Of a stretch of 64,000 nucleotides of DNA, positions 53,628 through 61,821 are shown piece after piece. Under the pieces are notes generated by a model. It ran no database searches. It had not been told where the DNA came from and saw nothing but the letters and a program-made list of their open reading frames with translations. A program made the translations under genes and the position numbers. Source of the stretch: Stappia sp. (GTDB lineage: Bacteria > Pseudomonadota > Alphaproteobacteria > Rhizobiales > Stappiaceae); contig NZ_CP157793.1 of assembly GCF_040110915.1 (NCBI RefSeq), positions 2,554,939 through 2,618,938 of the forward strand, read 5' to 3'. Each line of letters opens with the position of its first letter. The stretch's first letter is position 1.

Positions 53628-55031
53628 TTACCGGATCATGTTGATCGCTTCCTGCAGCATCTCGTCGCCGGAGCTGACGATCCGCGTGTTGGCGGAATAG
53701 GCCTGCTGGGTGACGATCAGCTTGGAGAACTCGTCGGCGATGTCGGTGTTGGAGGCTTCCAGCCGCTTGCCGACGATCCGCCCGGTCGCCCCGGCGATGG
53801 GCTCGCCCGATTCCGGCGTCACCTCGAAGGCACCGCCGTCGACGCGTTCCAGCCAGGCCTCGCCGGAGAAGGAGACCAGCGAGATCTCGTAGAGTTCGCG
53901 GGTGCGGCCGTTGGAGTAGGAGGCGACCAGACGCCCGGCCTCGGAAATCGAGATGCCGGAGAGATCGCCGGAGGGATAGCCGTTCTGCGTCAGCTTGGAG
54001 ATCTTGGCGCTGCCGTTGCTATCGGAGAACTGCGTCAGCGCGCCGAGACCGAAGTCGAGCGTCACGTTGCCGACCGTTTCGCCGTCGACCGCCAGACCCG
54101 AAAGCGTCATGCTGTCGCTTGCCGGCACGCTCATCGACCCGTCGGACGCGAACTGCGCGTCGGACACCTTGGTCCATTTGGGGTTGGCACCGGTCGCGTC
54201 GGAATCCGTCAGATAGTAGAGCGACCAGGTGTCGGGCTGGGAGCCGTCGTCCTCGAAAGTCTTGGCCCAGCGCATCTGCACGTTCACCGGCGTGCCGCTG
54301 GCGTTGTAGACGGTGATCGCCTCGCCGGCGATCGAGGAATTGAGGAAGGCCACCTCGTCGTCCGCGTTGATCGCGTCCACGCCGACGGTCTGACCCGCGG
54401 CGGCGGCGTCGGGCGCGGCACCCGTGGAGGCCTTGGTCAGCGTCGCGTCAAGCGTATCCGCCCCGCCGTTGAGATAGTCGCTCGTCTGCGGCGTCGTCGG
54501 CAGGTTGCCCTCGTAGGCAATGCGGTCGGTGACGACCGCCGGGATCACCGAGGTGTCGATGGTCATGATCTCCGGCACGCTGCCCGACACGTTCTTCGTC
54601 ACCGGGTCGATCGGCTGGCCCATCAGGTAGTAGCCCGCGCCATTCACCAGACGCCCCTCGCGGTCGACCTCGAAGTCGCCGCGCCGTGTGTAGAGATCGT
54701 CGCCGGAGAAGATGGTGCGCCCGTCGACCTCGCCGGCCTTGCCCTGCACGACGAAGTAGCCGCTGCCGTTGATGCCCATGTAGGTGTCGACCTGGCTCTG
54801 CTGCAGGTCGCCCTGCAGGCCGTTGGTCGCGCGCGAGCTCGCCGACACGGTGCCGGCGATCTGGCCGGGCTGCGCGCCCTTGCCGCCGCCCACCAGGTCG
54901 GAAAACGAGGTATCCAGCCGCTTGTAGCCGGTGGTCGCGGAATTCGCGATGTTGCCGGAGATGTTCTCCAGCGCGTAGGCCTGCGCGGACAGGCCGGACA
55001 CGGCCGCGTTCAATGCACCAAAAACACCCAT
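53628..55031 (-). CDS. flgE: flagellar hook protein FlgE
   Basis: FlgE (467 aa), hook subunit. It starts MGVFGALNAAVSGLSAQAYALENISGNIANSATTGYKRLDTSF; GSGYFVVQGKAGEVDGRTIFSGDDLYTRRGDFEVDREG follows; the C-terminal is EFSKLIVTQQAYSANTRIVSSGDEMLQEAINMIR. The start at 55031 has GGAGG upstream, and the transcript is predicted to start near 55088, so the 85-codon upstream frame extension is not translated. Confidence 0.96.
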   Translation of the reverse strand: MGVFGALNAAVSGLSAQAYALENISGNIANSATTGYKRLDTSFSDLVGGGKGAQPGQIAGTVSASSRATNGLQGDLQQSQVDTYMGINGSGYFVVQGKAGEVDGRTIFSGDDLYTRRGDFEVDREGRLVNGAGYYLMGQPIDPVTKNVSGSVPEIMTIDTSVIPAVVTDRIAYEGNLPTTPQTSDYLNGGADTLDATLTKASTGAAPDAAAAGQTVGVDAINADDEVAFLNSSIAGEAITVYNASGTPVNVQMRWAKTFEDDGSQPDTWSLYYLTDSDATGANPKWTKVSDAQFASDGSMSVPASDSMTLSGLAVDGETVGNVTLDFGLGALTQFSDSNGSAKISKLTQNGYPSGDLSGISISEAGRLVASYSNGRTRELYEISLVSFSGEAWLERVDGGAFEVTPESGEPIAGATGRIVGKRLEASNTDIADEFSKLIVTQQAYSANTRIVSSGDEMLQEAINMIR

Positions 55032-55099
55032 GTGAACCTCCAGGACGGATCGAGGAACTGCCCGGTCGCTCGGACGCACCGGTCTCGGCTGCGGAGATC

Positions 55100-55114
55100 G
55101 CAAGGCGCGTGCCA
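55100..55114 (-). promoter_or_regulatory. sigma54 promoter of flgE
   Basis: On the minus strand TGGCACG-CGCC-TTGC is a perfect -24/-12 match, with -12 about 69 bases before flgE and a leader of about 57 bases. An ftr-like site lies 112 bases upstream. Confidence 0.85.
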
Positions 55115-55225
55115 ATCTCGGCGCGCATCCCCAAGTCGTTGAAGGAAAAAGATAGTTAATGGATTTCCGAACCGCCGCGAGGCCCGCTCGCCGCCGCACC
55201 CCCGGCAGCTTTGACCATCGCTCCC

Positions 55226-55242
55226 GGCAACAAATGCCGCCC
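55226..55242. promoter_or_regulatory. ftr-like palindrome (site 4)
   Basis: GGCAA-CAA-ATGCCGCCC, one base away from the GGCAA-N3-TTGCCGCC motif of sites 1-3, 112 bases upstream of the flgE sigma54 promoter and 85 bases before the divergent moxR. Confidence 0.5.
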
Positions 55243-55326
55243 GCCGCCCGGCTTCGGGCACATCTTGCGCGCCACCGCCGGGCCACTTAACGTGCGCGGC
55301 GAGTTCACCCACATGCGAGGATATTC

Positions 55327-56172
55327 ATGCGCTTTGAGGGCACGTCGGCCTACGTGGCCACCGAGGACCTGCGGATCGCGGTCAACGCGGCCGTAACGCT
55401 CGAACGGCCGCTTCTGGTCAAGGGGGAACCCGGCACCGGCAAGACCATTCTGGCGCAGGAGATCGCGGCCGCGCTCGACGCACCGCTGATCGAGTGGCAC
55501 ATCAAGTCCACCACCAAGGCGCAACAGGGCCTGTACGAATACGATGCGGTGTCGCGGCTGCGCGACAGCCAGCTCGGCGACGACCGGGTGCACGACATCG
55601 CCAACTACATTCGCAAGGGCAAGCTGTGGGAGGCCTTCACCGCCGACACGCGACCCGTGCTGCTGATCGACGAGATCGACAAGGCCGACATCGAGTTTCC
55701 CAACGACCTGTTGCAGGAGCTCGACCGCATGCAGTTCCACGTCTACGAGACGGGCGAGACGGTGAGCGCGCATCAGCGCCCGGTGGTCATCATCACCTCG
55801 AACAACGAGAAGGAACTGCCCGACGCCTTCCTGCGCCGCTGTTTCTTCCACTACATCACCTTCCCGGATGCGGACACCATGTCGGAGATCGTGGAGGTGC
55901 ACTTCCCCGGGCTGAAGGCGGAATTGCTGCGCGAGGCGCTGCGAATCTTCTACGATGTGCGCGACACACCGGGCCTGAAGAAGAAGCCGTCGACCTCGGA
56001 GCTGCTCGATTGGATCAAGCTGTTGCTCAACGAGGACATGGACGCCTCCAGCCTGCGCGAACGGGATCCGAAGAAACTGATCCCGCCGCTGCACGGGGCG
56101 CTCCTGAAGAACGAACAGGATGTGCATCTGTTCGAACGCCTCGCCTTTCTCAACCGCCGCGACGGACGCTGA
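55327..56172 (+). CDS. MoxR-family AAA+ ATPase
   Basis: 281 aa MoxR ATPase. Walker A is GEPGTGKTIL (about 33-42), Walker B is VLLIDEIDKAD, sensor 1 is VIITSNNEKELPDAFLRRC, and a C-terminal lid domain follows. MoxR proteins act with von Willebrand A domain proteins as metal-insertion or assembly chaperones. The matching CoxE-type VWA gene is at 61822-62997, 5.6 kb downstream on the same strand. Confidence 0.93.
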   Translation: MRFEGTSAYVATEDLRIAVNAAVTLERPLLVKGEPGTGKTILAQEIAAALDAPLIEWHIKSTTKAQQGLYEYDAVSRLRDSQLGDDRVHDIANYIRKGKLWEAFTADTRPVLLIDEIDKADIEFPNDLLQELDRMQFHVYETGETVSAHQRPVVIITSNNEKELPDAFLRRCFFHYITFPDADTMSEIVEVHFPGLKAELLREALRIFYDVRDTPGLKKKPSTSELLDWIKLLLNEDMDASSLRERDPKKLIPPLHGALLKNEQDVHLFERLAFLNRRDGR

Positions 56173-56759
56173 CCCGGCCGCGTGCCGCCCGGGGCCTCCT
56201 GCGGCCGACGCTGGGGCTGACGCCGGGTCTGGCGCTGGGCCTGGCGTTCGTGCTTGGTGCGAGTCTCGGGCCGGGGCCATCACCCGCGGCCGCCCAGGCG
56301 ACCGGCGGCGATTCGGGATGGCGCACGGTCACCACCGGCATGCGCCATTTCACCGGGCTCGAATGCCCCGACCGCATCTCCACGCTCAGCCGCATCCGGG
56401 TGCTGTCCAGCGCGCCCGACCGGATCGCGGGCTGCGTCTATCAGTCCAGCAACGGGATCAGCGGCGTTCTGCGCAGCCACCCGGCGGGTGCCAGCGGCCG
56501 CGTCGCGGAGACCTTTCGCACCCGCTTCTCGCAGGCCGGCTTCGCGGAGGTGCGCCTGAGCGGCGCGGCGGAGAGCGGGCTGTCCTTCCGCACCGGCGAG
56601 ACCGAGGGCAAGACCCGCTGCGAAACGCTGTGGCGCTTCGCCGGCGAGGGGGCGGACTACACCCTGTGGCTGGTCTACACCCTGCCCGCCCAGGCCGAGA
56701 CCATCGGTCCCCTGGTGGCCGCCTTCGCCCGCCATCTCGCAACGAGCCAAGCCAGGTGA
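56169..56759 (+). CDS. small secreted protein, start codon uncertain
   Basis: The protein-like part runs from a hydrophobic leader (LGLTPGLALGLAFVLGASLG, cleaved near AAAQA) through GLECPDRISTLSRIRVLSS, DRIAGCVYQSSNGISGVL and LWRFAGEGADYTLWLVYTL. Three cysteines, about 160 mature residues. The frame has no ATG, GTG or TTG at a suitable place; CTG at 56169, overlapping the moxR stop (CTGA), is the only candidate that keeps the signal peptide. A sequencing error or an upstream frameshift is possible. Family not recognised. Confidence 0.55.
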   Translation: MTRPRAARGLLRPTLGLTPGLALGLAFVLGASLGPGPSPAAAQATGGDSGWRTVTTGMRHFTGLECPDRISTLSRIRVLSSAPDRIAGCVYQSSNGISGVLRSHPAGASGRVAETFRTRFSQAGFAEVRLSGAAESGLSFRTGETEGKTRCETLWRFAGEGADYTLWLVYTLPAQAETIGPLVAAFARHLATSQAR

Positions 56760-56778
56760 ACCGTGGCGGCGCCGTCGC

Positions 56779-57495
56779 CTATCGGGACGGCGCGCCCGGT
56801 GAGGGGCACACGGGAATCCTTCCTGGGGGCGGAACCTCGTCCGGAGGGGCGCTTGGCCGGGATGCCCCCGAAGCCTCGGCGGCCCGGGTCGCCTCCCGCA
56901 TGGCGGCCGTCAGGTCGAAGTCCCGCACCAGCGGCACAAAACCGGACAGCCCCTCGGCGGCAAGATAGGTCGTCACCCGCACCGGCTCTTGCCGCGCCCC
57001 GGGCGCAGGCGACGGCCCGACGCGGCAACCGCGTACCGAGACCGCCAGCCGCCCCTCGCGCAGGGCGCGCGCCTGCGGCGACGTCGCGCGCACGCGCGCC
57101 TGCACCTGCCGCATCCGCGGCGCATCCTCCGGCGCGATGCGGAACACGCTGATCGTCTCCCCCGGCCGGCGCTCGCCCGCAAGGGCTGCAAGCTCCCGCC
57201 CCTCGCGTATCTGCTCGAAGGTGAAATCCTCGCGGTAGATCAGCGATCCGTCGGCCACCCGCCGCTCCTCGATCACCATCACCGCCCCGCCCTCCGGCAC
57301 GCGGATCCCCTCCGGATGGCGGATGGCGACGCGCAATCGGCCGGGATCGGTGGCCTCCCATTGAAAGCCGGAGAGCCGCGCCATGCTGGCGAGCGGCACG
57401 TGGGAGCAGGCCGTTGCCAGGGACAGGGCAAGCACGGCGGCAAGGCGAAGGGCCAGCGGCCGCAGGACAAGGGATGAACAGGGCAATACCGCCAT
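56779..57495 (-). CDS. putative lipoprotein
   Basis: 238 aa with a lipoprotein-type signal ending at C30 (SLATAC). The mature region has beta-strand patterns (RLRVAIRHPEGIRVPEGGAVMVIEERRVADG, IYREDFTFEQI), one more cysteine pair and a Pro-rich tail. Start at 57495 with GGAGCC upstream; the longer frame adds 18 residues without a better signal. Unrecognised family; convergent with the secreted protein gene. Confidence 0.72.
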   Translation of the reverse strand: MAVLPCSSLVLRPLALRLAAVLALSLATACSHVPLASMARLSGFQWEATDPGRLRVAIRHPEGIRVPEGGAVMVIEERRVADGSLIYREDFTFEQIREGRELAALAGERRPGETISVFRIAPEDAPRMRQVQARVRATSPQARALREGRLAVSVRGCRVGPSPAPGARQEPVRVTTYLAAEGLSGFVPLVRDFDLTAAMREATRAAEASGASRPSAPPDEVPPPGRIPVCPSPGAPSR

Positions 57496-57592
57496 GGATC
57501 GGGCTCCGCTTGCGCCGGCACGGCCCGATGGCCACGCCGGAAATCCCATGTTGACGATGAAAATTTATTGTATAACGTTAAATTTGTAAATC

Positions 57593-57609
57593 CTCATGAG
57601 AATATCTCA
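57593..57609. promoter_or_regulatory. overlapping palindromes before the DUF2975/XRE pair
   Basis: CTCATGAG (57593-57600) overlaps TGAGA-ATA-TCTCA (57597-57609), in an AT-rich leader (57550-57615) ending about 26 bases before the membrane gene. Candidate operator for the XRE regulator encoded downstream. Confidence 0.4.
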
Positions 57610-57635
57610 ATTCGCGATCCTTCTGGAGCTCCCGC

Positions 57636-58193
57636 ATGGCATCCCCCTCCCCCTCCCCGCGACGTCTGACCCGCATCATCCGCGTCAGTCGCGCAATGGC
57701 CTGGATCACGCTCCTTTGCGCCCTGGCGCTCGGCGCGGCCCTTCTGGGATTTCCGCTGTTCGATCCGGATGGCCTCGACCTCCTGATCGCCGATGCCTTC
57801 GCGCTTCCTGCCGACACCGTGCTGCCGCCCGCGATCCGCGCCGGCCTGATCGCCATCGGCGCCCTGCCGGTTCTTGTCGCCATCGCCGGGCTGCTGGCCA
57901 CGCGGGCGTTGTTCCTCGGCTTCGCACGGGGTGAGGTGTTCACGCCGCGCAGCGGGCGGTGGCTGAAGCGGATCGGCCTGATCGTGCTGCTCTCCGCGCC
58001 CCTGGGCGTGGCCGTCGGCGCCGCGGCGAGCGCCCTGGCGAGCCTGCCCGCGCCGGAGGGCGCGCGTCAGGTCGTGGTGGCGATCTCCAGCGACCAGATC
58101 GCCATGACGATCGCCGGCGTTCTGGTGCTGGTGCTCGGCTGGACGCTGGAGGAAGCGGCCCGGCTGGCGGACGAAAACCGCCAGTTCGTGTAA
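57636..58193 (+). CDS. DUF2975-type membrane protein
   Basis: 185 aa with four hydrophobic helices (about 20-41, 66-90, 108-130, 148-168). Layout and the LFLGFARGEVFTPRSGRWLKRIG segment fit DUF2975-type proteins, which are commonly encoded next to a small YozG-type XRE regulator, as here (11 bases downstream). Function unknown. GGAGCTC before the ATG serves as ribosome-binding site. Confidence 0.82.
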   Translation: MASPSPSPRRLTRIIRVSRAMAWITLLCALALGAALLGFPLFDPDGLDLLIADAFALPADTVLPPAIRAGLIAIGALPVLVAIAGLLATRALFLGFARGEVFTPRSGRWLKRIGLIVLLSAPLGVAVGAAASALASLPAPEGARQVVVAISSDQIAMTIAGVLVLVLGWTLEEAARLADENRQFV

Positions 58194-58204
58194 GGCGTCT
58201 CCCC

Positions 58205-58435
58205 ATGCCGATCATCGTCAATCTCGATGTCATGCTGGCGCGCCGGAAGATGCGCTCGCGCGAACTCGCCGAGCGCATCGGCATCACCGAGCAGAACGTG
58301 TCCCTGCTCAAGTCCGGCAAGGTCAAGGGCGTGCGCTTCGAGACGCTGGAGCGGATCTGCGAGGTGCTCGAGTGTCAACCCGGCGATTTGCTGGAGTATC
58401 GCACGCAGCAGGACGCAGGCGACGCGGCGGACTGA
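58205..58435 (+). CDS. small XRE-family transcriptional regulator (YozG-like)
   Basis: 76 aa. A whole-length helix-turn-helix: IIVNLDVMLARRKMRSRELAERIGITEQNVSLLKSGKVKGVRFETLERICEVLECQPGDLLEY. Typical partner of a DUF2975 membrane protein; likely controls its own operon. A long overlapping frame from 57959 is not its true start. Confidence 0.9.
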   Translation: MPIIVNLDVMLARRKMRSRELAERIGITEQNVSLLKSGKVKGVRFETLERICEVLECQPGDLLEYRTQQDAGDAAD

Positions 58436-58531
58436 CCCCGCGCCACGTCCTCATCCCGATCTTACCCTTGTGGCGCGGGGAGCGGGCTTCGTATGATGTG
58501 GCGGGAGCGCGTCGCGAAGGAGGACACCCAC

Positions 58532-59122
58532 ATGCTGCGTCTCATGCTTTTGCGACACGCCAAGTCCGACTGGAACGATCCCGCCCTCCCCGACTTCGAC
58601 CGTCCGCTCAATGCGCGCGGTCTGCGCGCGGCGCCGGAGGTGGGCGCGCACATGGCCCGCCACGGGCTGATCCCGGACAAGATCGTGTGTTCCAGCGCCC
58701 GGCGCACGCGCGAGACGCTGGCGCTGGTGCTGCCCTATCTGACCGGCGAGACCGACGTGCGCATCACCCGCGGGCTCTACGACGAGTCGGAGATGGACTA
58801 TGTCGACACCATCCGCGCGCTCGGCGGCGGGGCGAGGACGCTGCTGCTGATCGGGCACAATCCGGCGACCCAGGACAGCGCCCTGGAACTCATCGGCAGC
58901 GGCAACCAGATGCTCGTCGACGCCATTGCCGCCAAATATCCCACGGCGGCGCTGACCGTCATCGATTTCGCGGCGAACCGCTGGTCGGACGTGGACCGGC
59001 GCAGCGGGCGCGTCGTCGCCTATTGCCTGCCGCGCCACCTGCCCGCCTCCGCCACCATTTCCGCCCTGCCCGAGGCCGCCAACGACGGCGGCCCGCCGCC
59101 CTCCTCCAGCGACCCGGCCTGA
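58532..59122 (+). CDS. sixA: SixA-like histidine phosphatase
   Basis: 196 aa phosphoglycerate-mutase-like histidine phosphatase. The catalytic RHAK motif is at residues 8-11 (H9 as phospho-acceptor), followed by FDRPLNARGLRAAPEVGAHM, CSSARRTRET and LIGHNPATQDSALEL with the second His. SixA dephosphorylates phosphohistidine domains. AAGGAGGA is well placed before 58532. Confidence 0.87.
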   Translation: MLRLMLLRHAKSDWNDPALPDFDRPLNARGLRAAPEVGAHMARHGLIPDKIVCSSARRTRETLALVLPYLTGETDVRITRGLYDESEMDYVDTIRALGGGARTLLLIGHNPATQDSALELIGSGNQMLVDAIAAKYPTAALTVIDFAANRWSDVDRRSGRVVAYCLPRHLPASATISALPEAANDGGPPPSSSDPA

Positions 59123-59169
59123 CCGGTCCCGCGAGCGCGCGCCTTGTACCCTTCCCGTCCGCTCCCCAC

Positions 59170-60678
59170 ATGGCGGCGCGGAGACATGCCTTGACCCAGA
59201 AGACCTTCCTCACACGGCTCACCGATGAACTGCGCTACTCCGTCGACAATCTGGCGGAGACCGTCGGCGATCTCGGAACGCCGACCGTCCGCCTCGGCGT
59301 GACGGGCCTGTCGCGCGCCGGCAAGACCGTGTTCATCACCGCGCTGGTGCACAATCTGATGCACGGCGGACGGCTGCCGATGCTCGAGGCGGCGGCGCAG
59401 GGGCGCATCGCCGGCGCCCGTCTGGAGCCCCAGCCCGACGACGCGGTGCCGCGCTTCGACGTGGAGGGCCACGTGGACACGCTGGTGCGCGAGCGGCTGT
59501 GGCCGCAGTCCACCCGCCAGATCGCCGAACTGCGGCTGACCATCGAGTTCGAATCCGCGCATTTCCTGTCGCGCACGCTGGGGCGCGGGCGGCTCAACCT
59601 CGACATCGTCGATTATCCCGGCGAATGGCTGCTCGATCTGCCGCTGCTGACCAAGGACTATCGCAGCTTCAGCGCCGAGGCGCTGACCCGCGCCCGCGAC
59701 ACGACCCGCGCTACGGTCGCCGGGCCCTTTCTCGCCGAGCTCGACGGGCTCGATCCGCAGGCGGAGGCCGACGAGACGCGCGCCCGGCGGCTTGCCGGGC
59801 GGTTCACCGACTACCTGCGCGCCTGCCGCGCGGACGAGCGCGCCTTTTCCATGCTGCCGCCCGGCCGCTTCCTGATGCCGGGCGATCTGGAGGGCTCGCC
59901 GGCGCTGACCTTCGCCCCGCTCGATCTCGACGGGACCGACGCGCCGGCGTCGCCCGGATCGCTGGCGGCGATGATGGAACGCCGGTACGAGGCCTACAAG
60001 AAACACGTGGTGCGCCCCTTTTTCCGCGACCATTTCGCCCGGCTCGACCGGCAGATCGTGCTGGTCGACGCGCTCAACGCACTCAACGCCGGTCCGGCGG
60101 CGGTCGCCGATCTGGAGACGGCGCTGACCGAGATCCTCGCCGCCTTCCGCCCGGGCAAGGTGTCGCGCCTGTTCTCGATCCTGACGCGGCGCATCGACCG
60201 CATCCTGTTCGCCGCCACCAAGGCCGACCACCTGCACCGCGCCGATCACGACCGGCTGGAGGCGATCCTACGCCGCCTCGTCGCCCGCGCCATCGACCGC
60301 GCGGAATACGGCGGCGCCGAGGTCGACGTGCTGGCGCTGGCCGCGATCCGCGCCACGCGCGAGGCGACGCTCACCCACGACGGCGAGGACGTTCCCGCCA
60401 TCCTCGGCACGCCGCTTCCCGGCGAACGGGTCAACGGCGATGTCTACGACGGCGCGACCGAGATCGCGCTGTTTCCCGGCGACCTGCCCGACGACCCGGA
60501 CGCGGTGTTTTCCTCCGATCCCGGGGCCGGCGACGGATCTGGTGACGGCCCGGGCGTGCGCTTCGTCCGCTTCCGTCCGCCCGCGCTGCAGAAAACGGCG
60601 GAAGGCCTGACCCTGTCGCTGCCGCATATCCGCCTCGACCGCGCGCTGCATTTCCTGTTCGGAGACCATCTGGCATGA
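59170..60678 (+). CDS. ycjX: YcjX-family GTPase-like protein
   Basis: 502 aa (DUF463). P-loop region VRLGVTGLSRAGKTVFITALVHNLM, characteristic LNLDIVDYPGEWLLDLPLL and FFRDHFARLDRQIVLVDALNALNAG. YcjX is linked to the phage-shock response in Escherichia coli, but its role is not settled. The start at 59170 leaves a short basic N-terminus. Overlaps ycjF by four bases. Confidence 0.93.
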   Translation: MAARRHALTQKTFLTRLTDELRYSVDNLAETVGDLGTPTVRLGVTGLSRAGKTVFITALVHNLMHGGRLPMLEAAAQGRIAGARLEPQPDDAVPRFDVEGHVDTLVRERLWPQSTRQIAELRLTIEFESAHFLSRTLGRGRLNLDIVDYPGEWLLDLPLLTKDYRSFSAEALTRARDTTRATVAGPFLAELDGLDPQAEADETRARRLAGRFTDYLRACRADERAFSMLPPGRFLMPGDLEGSPALTFAPLDLDGTDAPASPGSLAAMMERRYEAYKKHVVRPFFRDHFARLDRQIVLVDALNALNAGPAAVADLETALTEILAAFRPGKVSRLFSILTRRIDRILFAATKADHLHRADHDRLEAILRRLVARAIDRAEYGGAEVDVLALAAIRATREATLTHDGEDVPAILGTPLPGERVNGDVYDGATEIALFPGDLPDDPDAVFSSDPGAGDGSGDGPGVRFVRFRPPALQKTAEGLTLSLPHIRLDRALHFLFGDHLA

Positions 60679-61745
60679 GCGACACGCCGAGACGCACCGA
60701 CGGCGGCGCGAACCGCCCCGCGCGCAAGCGCAAGCCGACCGCCGTCCGCCTCGACGAGGCGCGGCTGCGGATGGACGTCACGCCGGAACCCGACGCAGCC
60801 GAGACGACCGCGCTCGCCCCGGGCGGGACCGCCGAAGCGCCCGAGCCGCCCCCACGCGGGATGCGCTGGGGCCGCTGGCTGGCGATCGGCCTGGGCGGGC
60901 TCGCCTCGCTCGCCCTCGGCCTGTCGGTCGACGCGCTGATCCGCGAGCTCTTCGCCCGTACCGACTGGCTCGGCTGGCTCGGTCTGGCGCTGGCCGCCCT
61001 TGCCGGGCTCGCGGCGATCGGTCTCGCCGTGCGCGAGGTCGTGGGCCTTTCGCGTCTGAAACGCATCGACGCGGTGCGCGCCCGGCTGGACGAGGCGGCC
61101 GAGCGGGACGACGACGCGGCCGCGCGCGCGGGTCTCGACGAGCTGATCGCGCTCTACCGCGAGCGGCCCGAAACGGCGGCCGGGCGCGCGAGCCTCGCCG
61201 CGCATCTGCGCGAGGTGATCGACGGGCGCGATCTCGTGCGCCTCGCCGAGCGCGACCTGCTCGGTCCGCTGGACGCACGCGCCGTGCGCATCGTCAACGA
61301 CAGCGTCAAACGGGTGTCGGTGGTCACCGCCGTCTCGCCGCGCGCCGCGCTCGATCTGGCGGTGGTGCTGCTGGAGAACCTGCGCATCATCCGTCGCCTT
61401 TCGACGCTCTACGGCGGCCGCCCGGGCCTCTTCGGCTTCCTGCGGCTCGCGCGCCATGTGGTCGCCCATCTGGCGATGACCGGCGGCATGGCCGCCGGCG
61501 ACAGTCTCGTCTCGCAGCTGCTTGGCCACGGGCTCGCCGCCCGCCTCTCCGCCCGCCTCGGCGAGGGCGTGATCAACGGCCTGCTGACCGCCCGCGTCGG
61601 CATCGCGGCCATCGCCGTATGCCGCCCGGCCCCCTTCGTCGGGCGCCGGGGACCGGCGGTGTCCGACGTCATGGGCGAACTCTTCAAGGGCGACCCGGAA
61701 ACCAAGGCGCTGCTGGAGGAAGGAAGCGGGCGCACGCCGCGCTGA
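60675..61745 (+). CDS. ycjF: YcjF-family inner-membrane protein
   Basis: 356 aa (TIGR01620/DUF697). Disordered charged N-terminus (1-60), two transmembrane helices (about 69-88 and 98-120), then the DUF697 domain with IVNDSVKRVSVVTAVSPRAALDLAVVLLENLRIIRRLSTLYGGRPG and a hydrophobic hairpin. Always paired with YcjX; translationally coupled here. Confidence 0.93.
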   Translation: MSDTPRRTDGGANRPARKRKPTAVRLDEARLRMDVTPEPDAAETTALAPGGTAEAPEPPPRGMRWGRWLAIGLGGLASLALGLSVDALIRELFARTDWLGWLGLALAALAGLAAIGLAVREVVGLSRLKRIDAVRARLDEAAERDDDAAARAGLDELIALYRERPETAAGRASLAAHLREVIDGRDLVRLAERDLLGPLDARAVRIVNDSVKRVSVVTAVSPRAALDLAVVLLENLRIIRRLSTLYGGRPGLFGFLRLARHVVAHLAMTGGMAAGDSLVSQLLGHGLAARLSARLGEGVINGLLTARVGIAAIAVCRPAPFVGRRGPAVSDVMGELFKGDPETKALLEEGSGRTPR

Positions 61746-61821
61746 GCGGCGCACAAGCCGCCGCAACCGCGCCCGCACGGCCGCTCTGGACAGCGCCCCC
61801 GCCGCCACTTACCTTCGCGCC

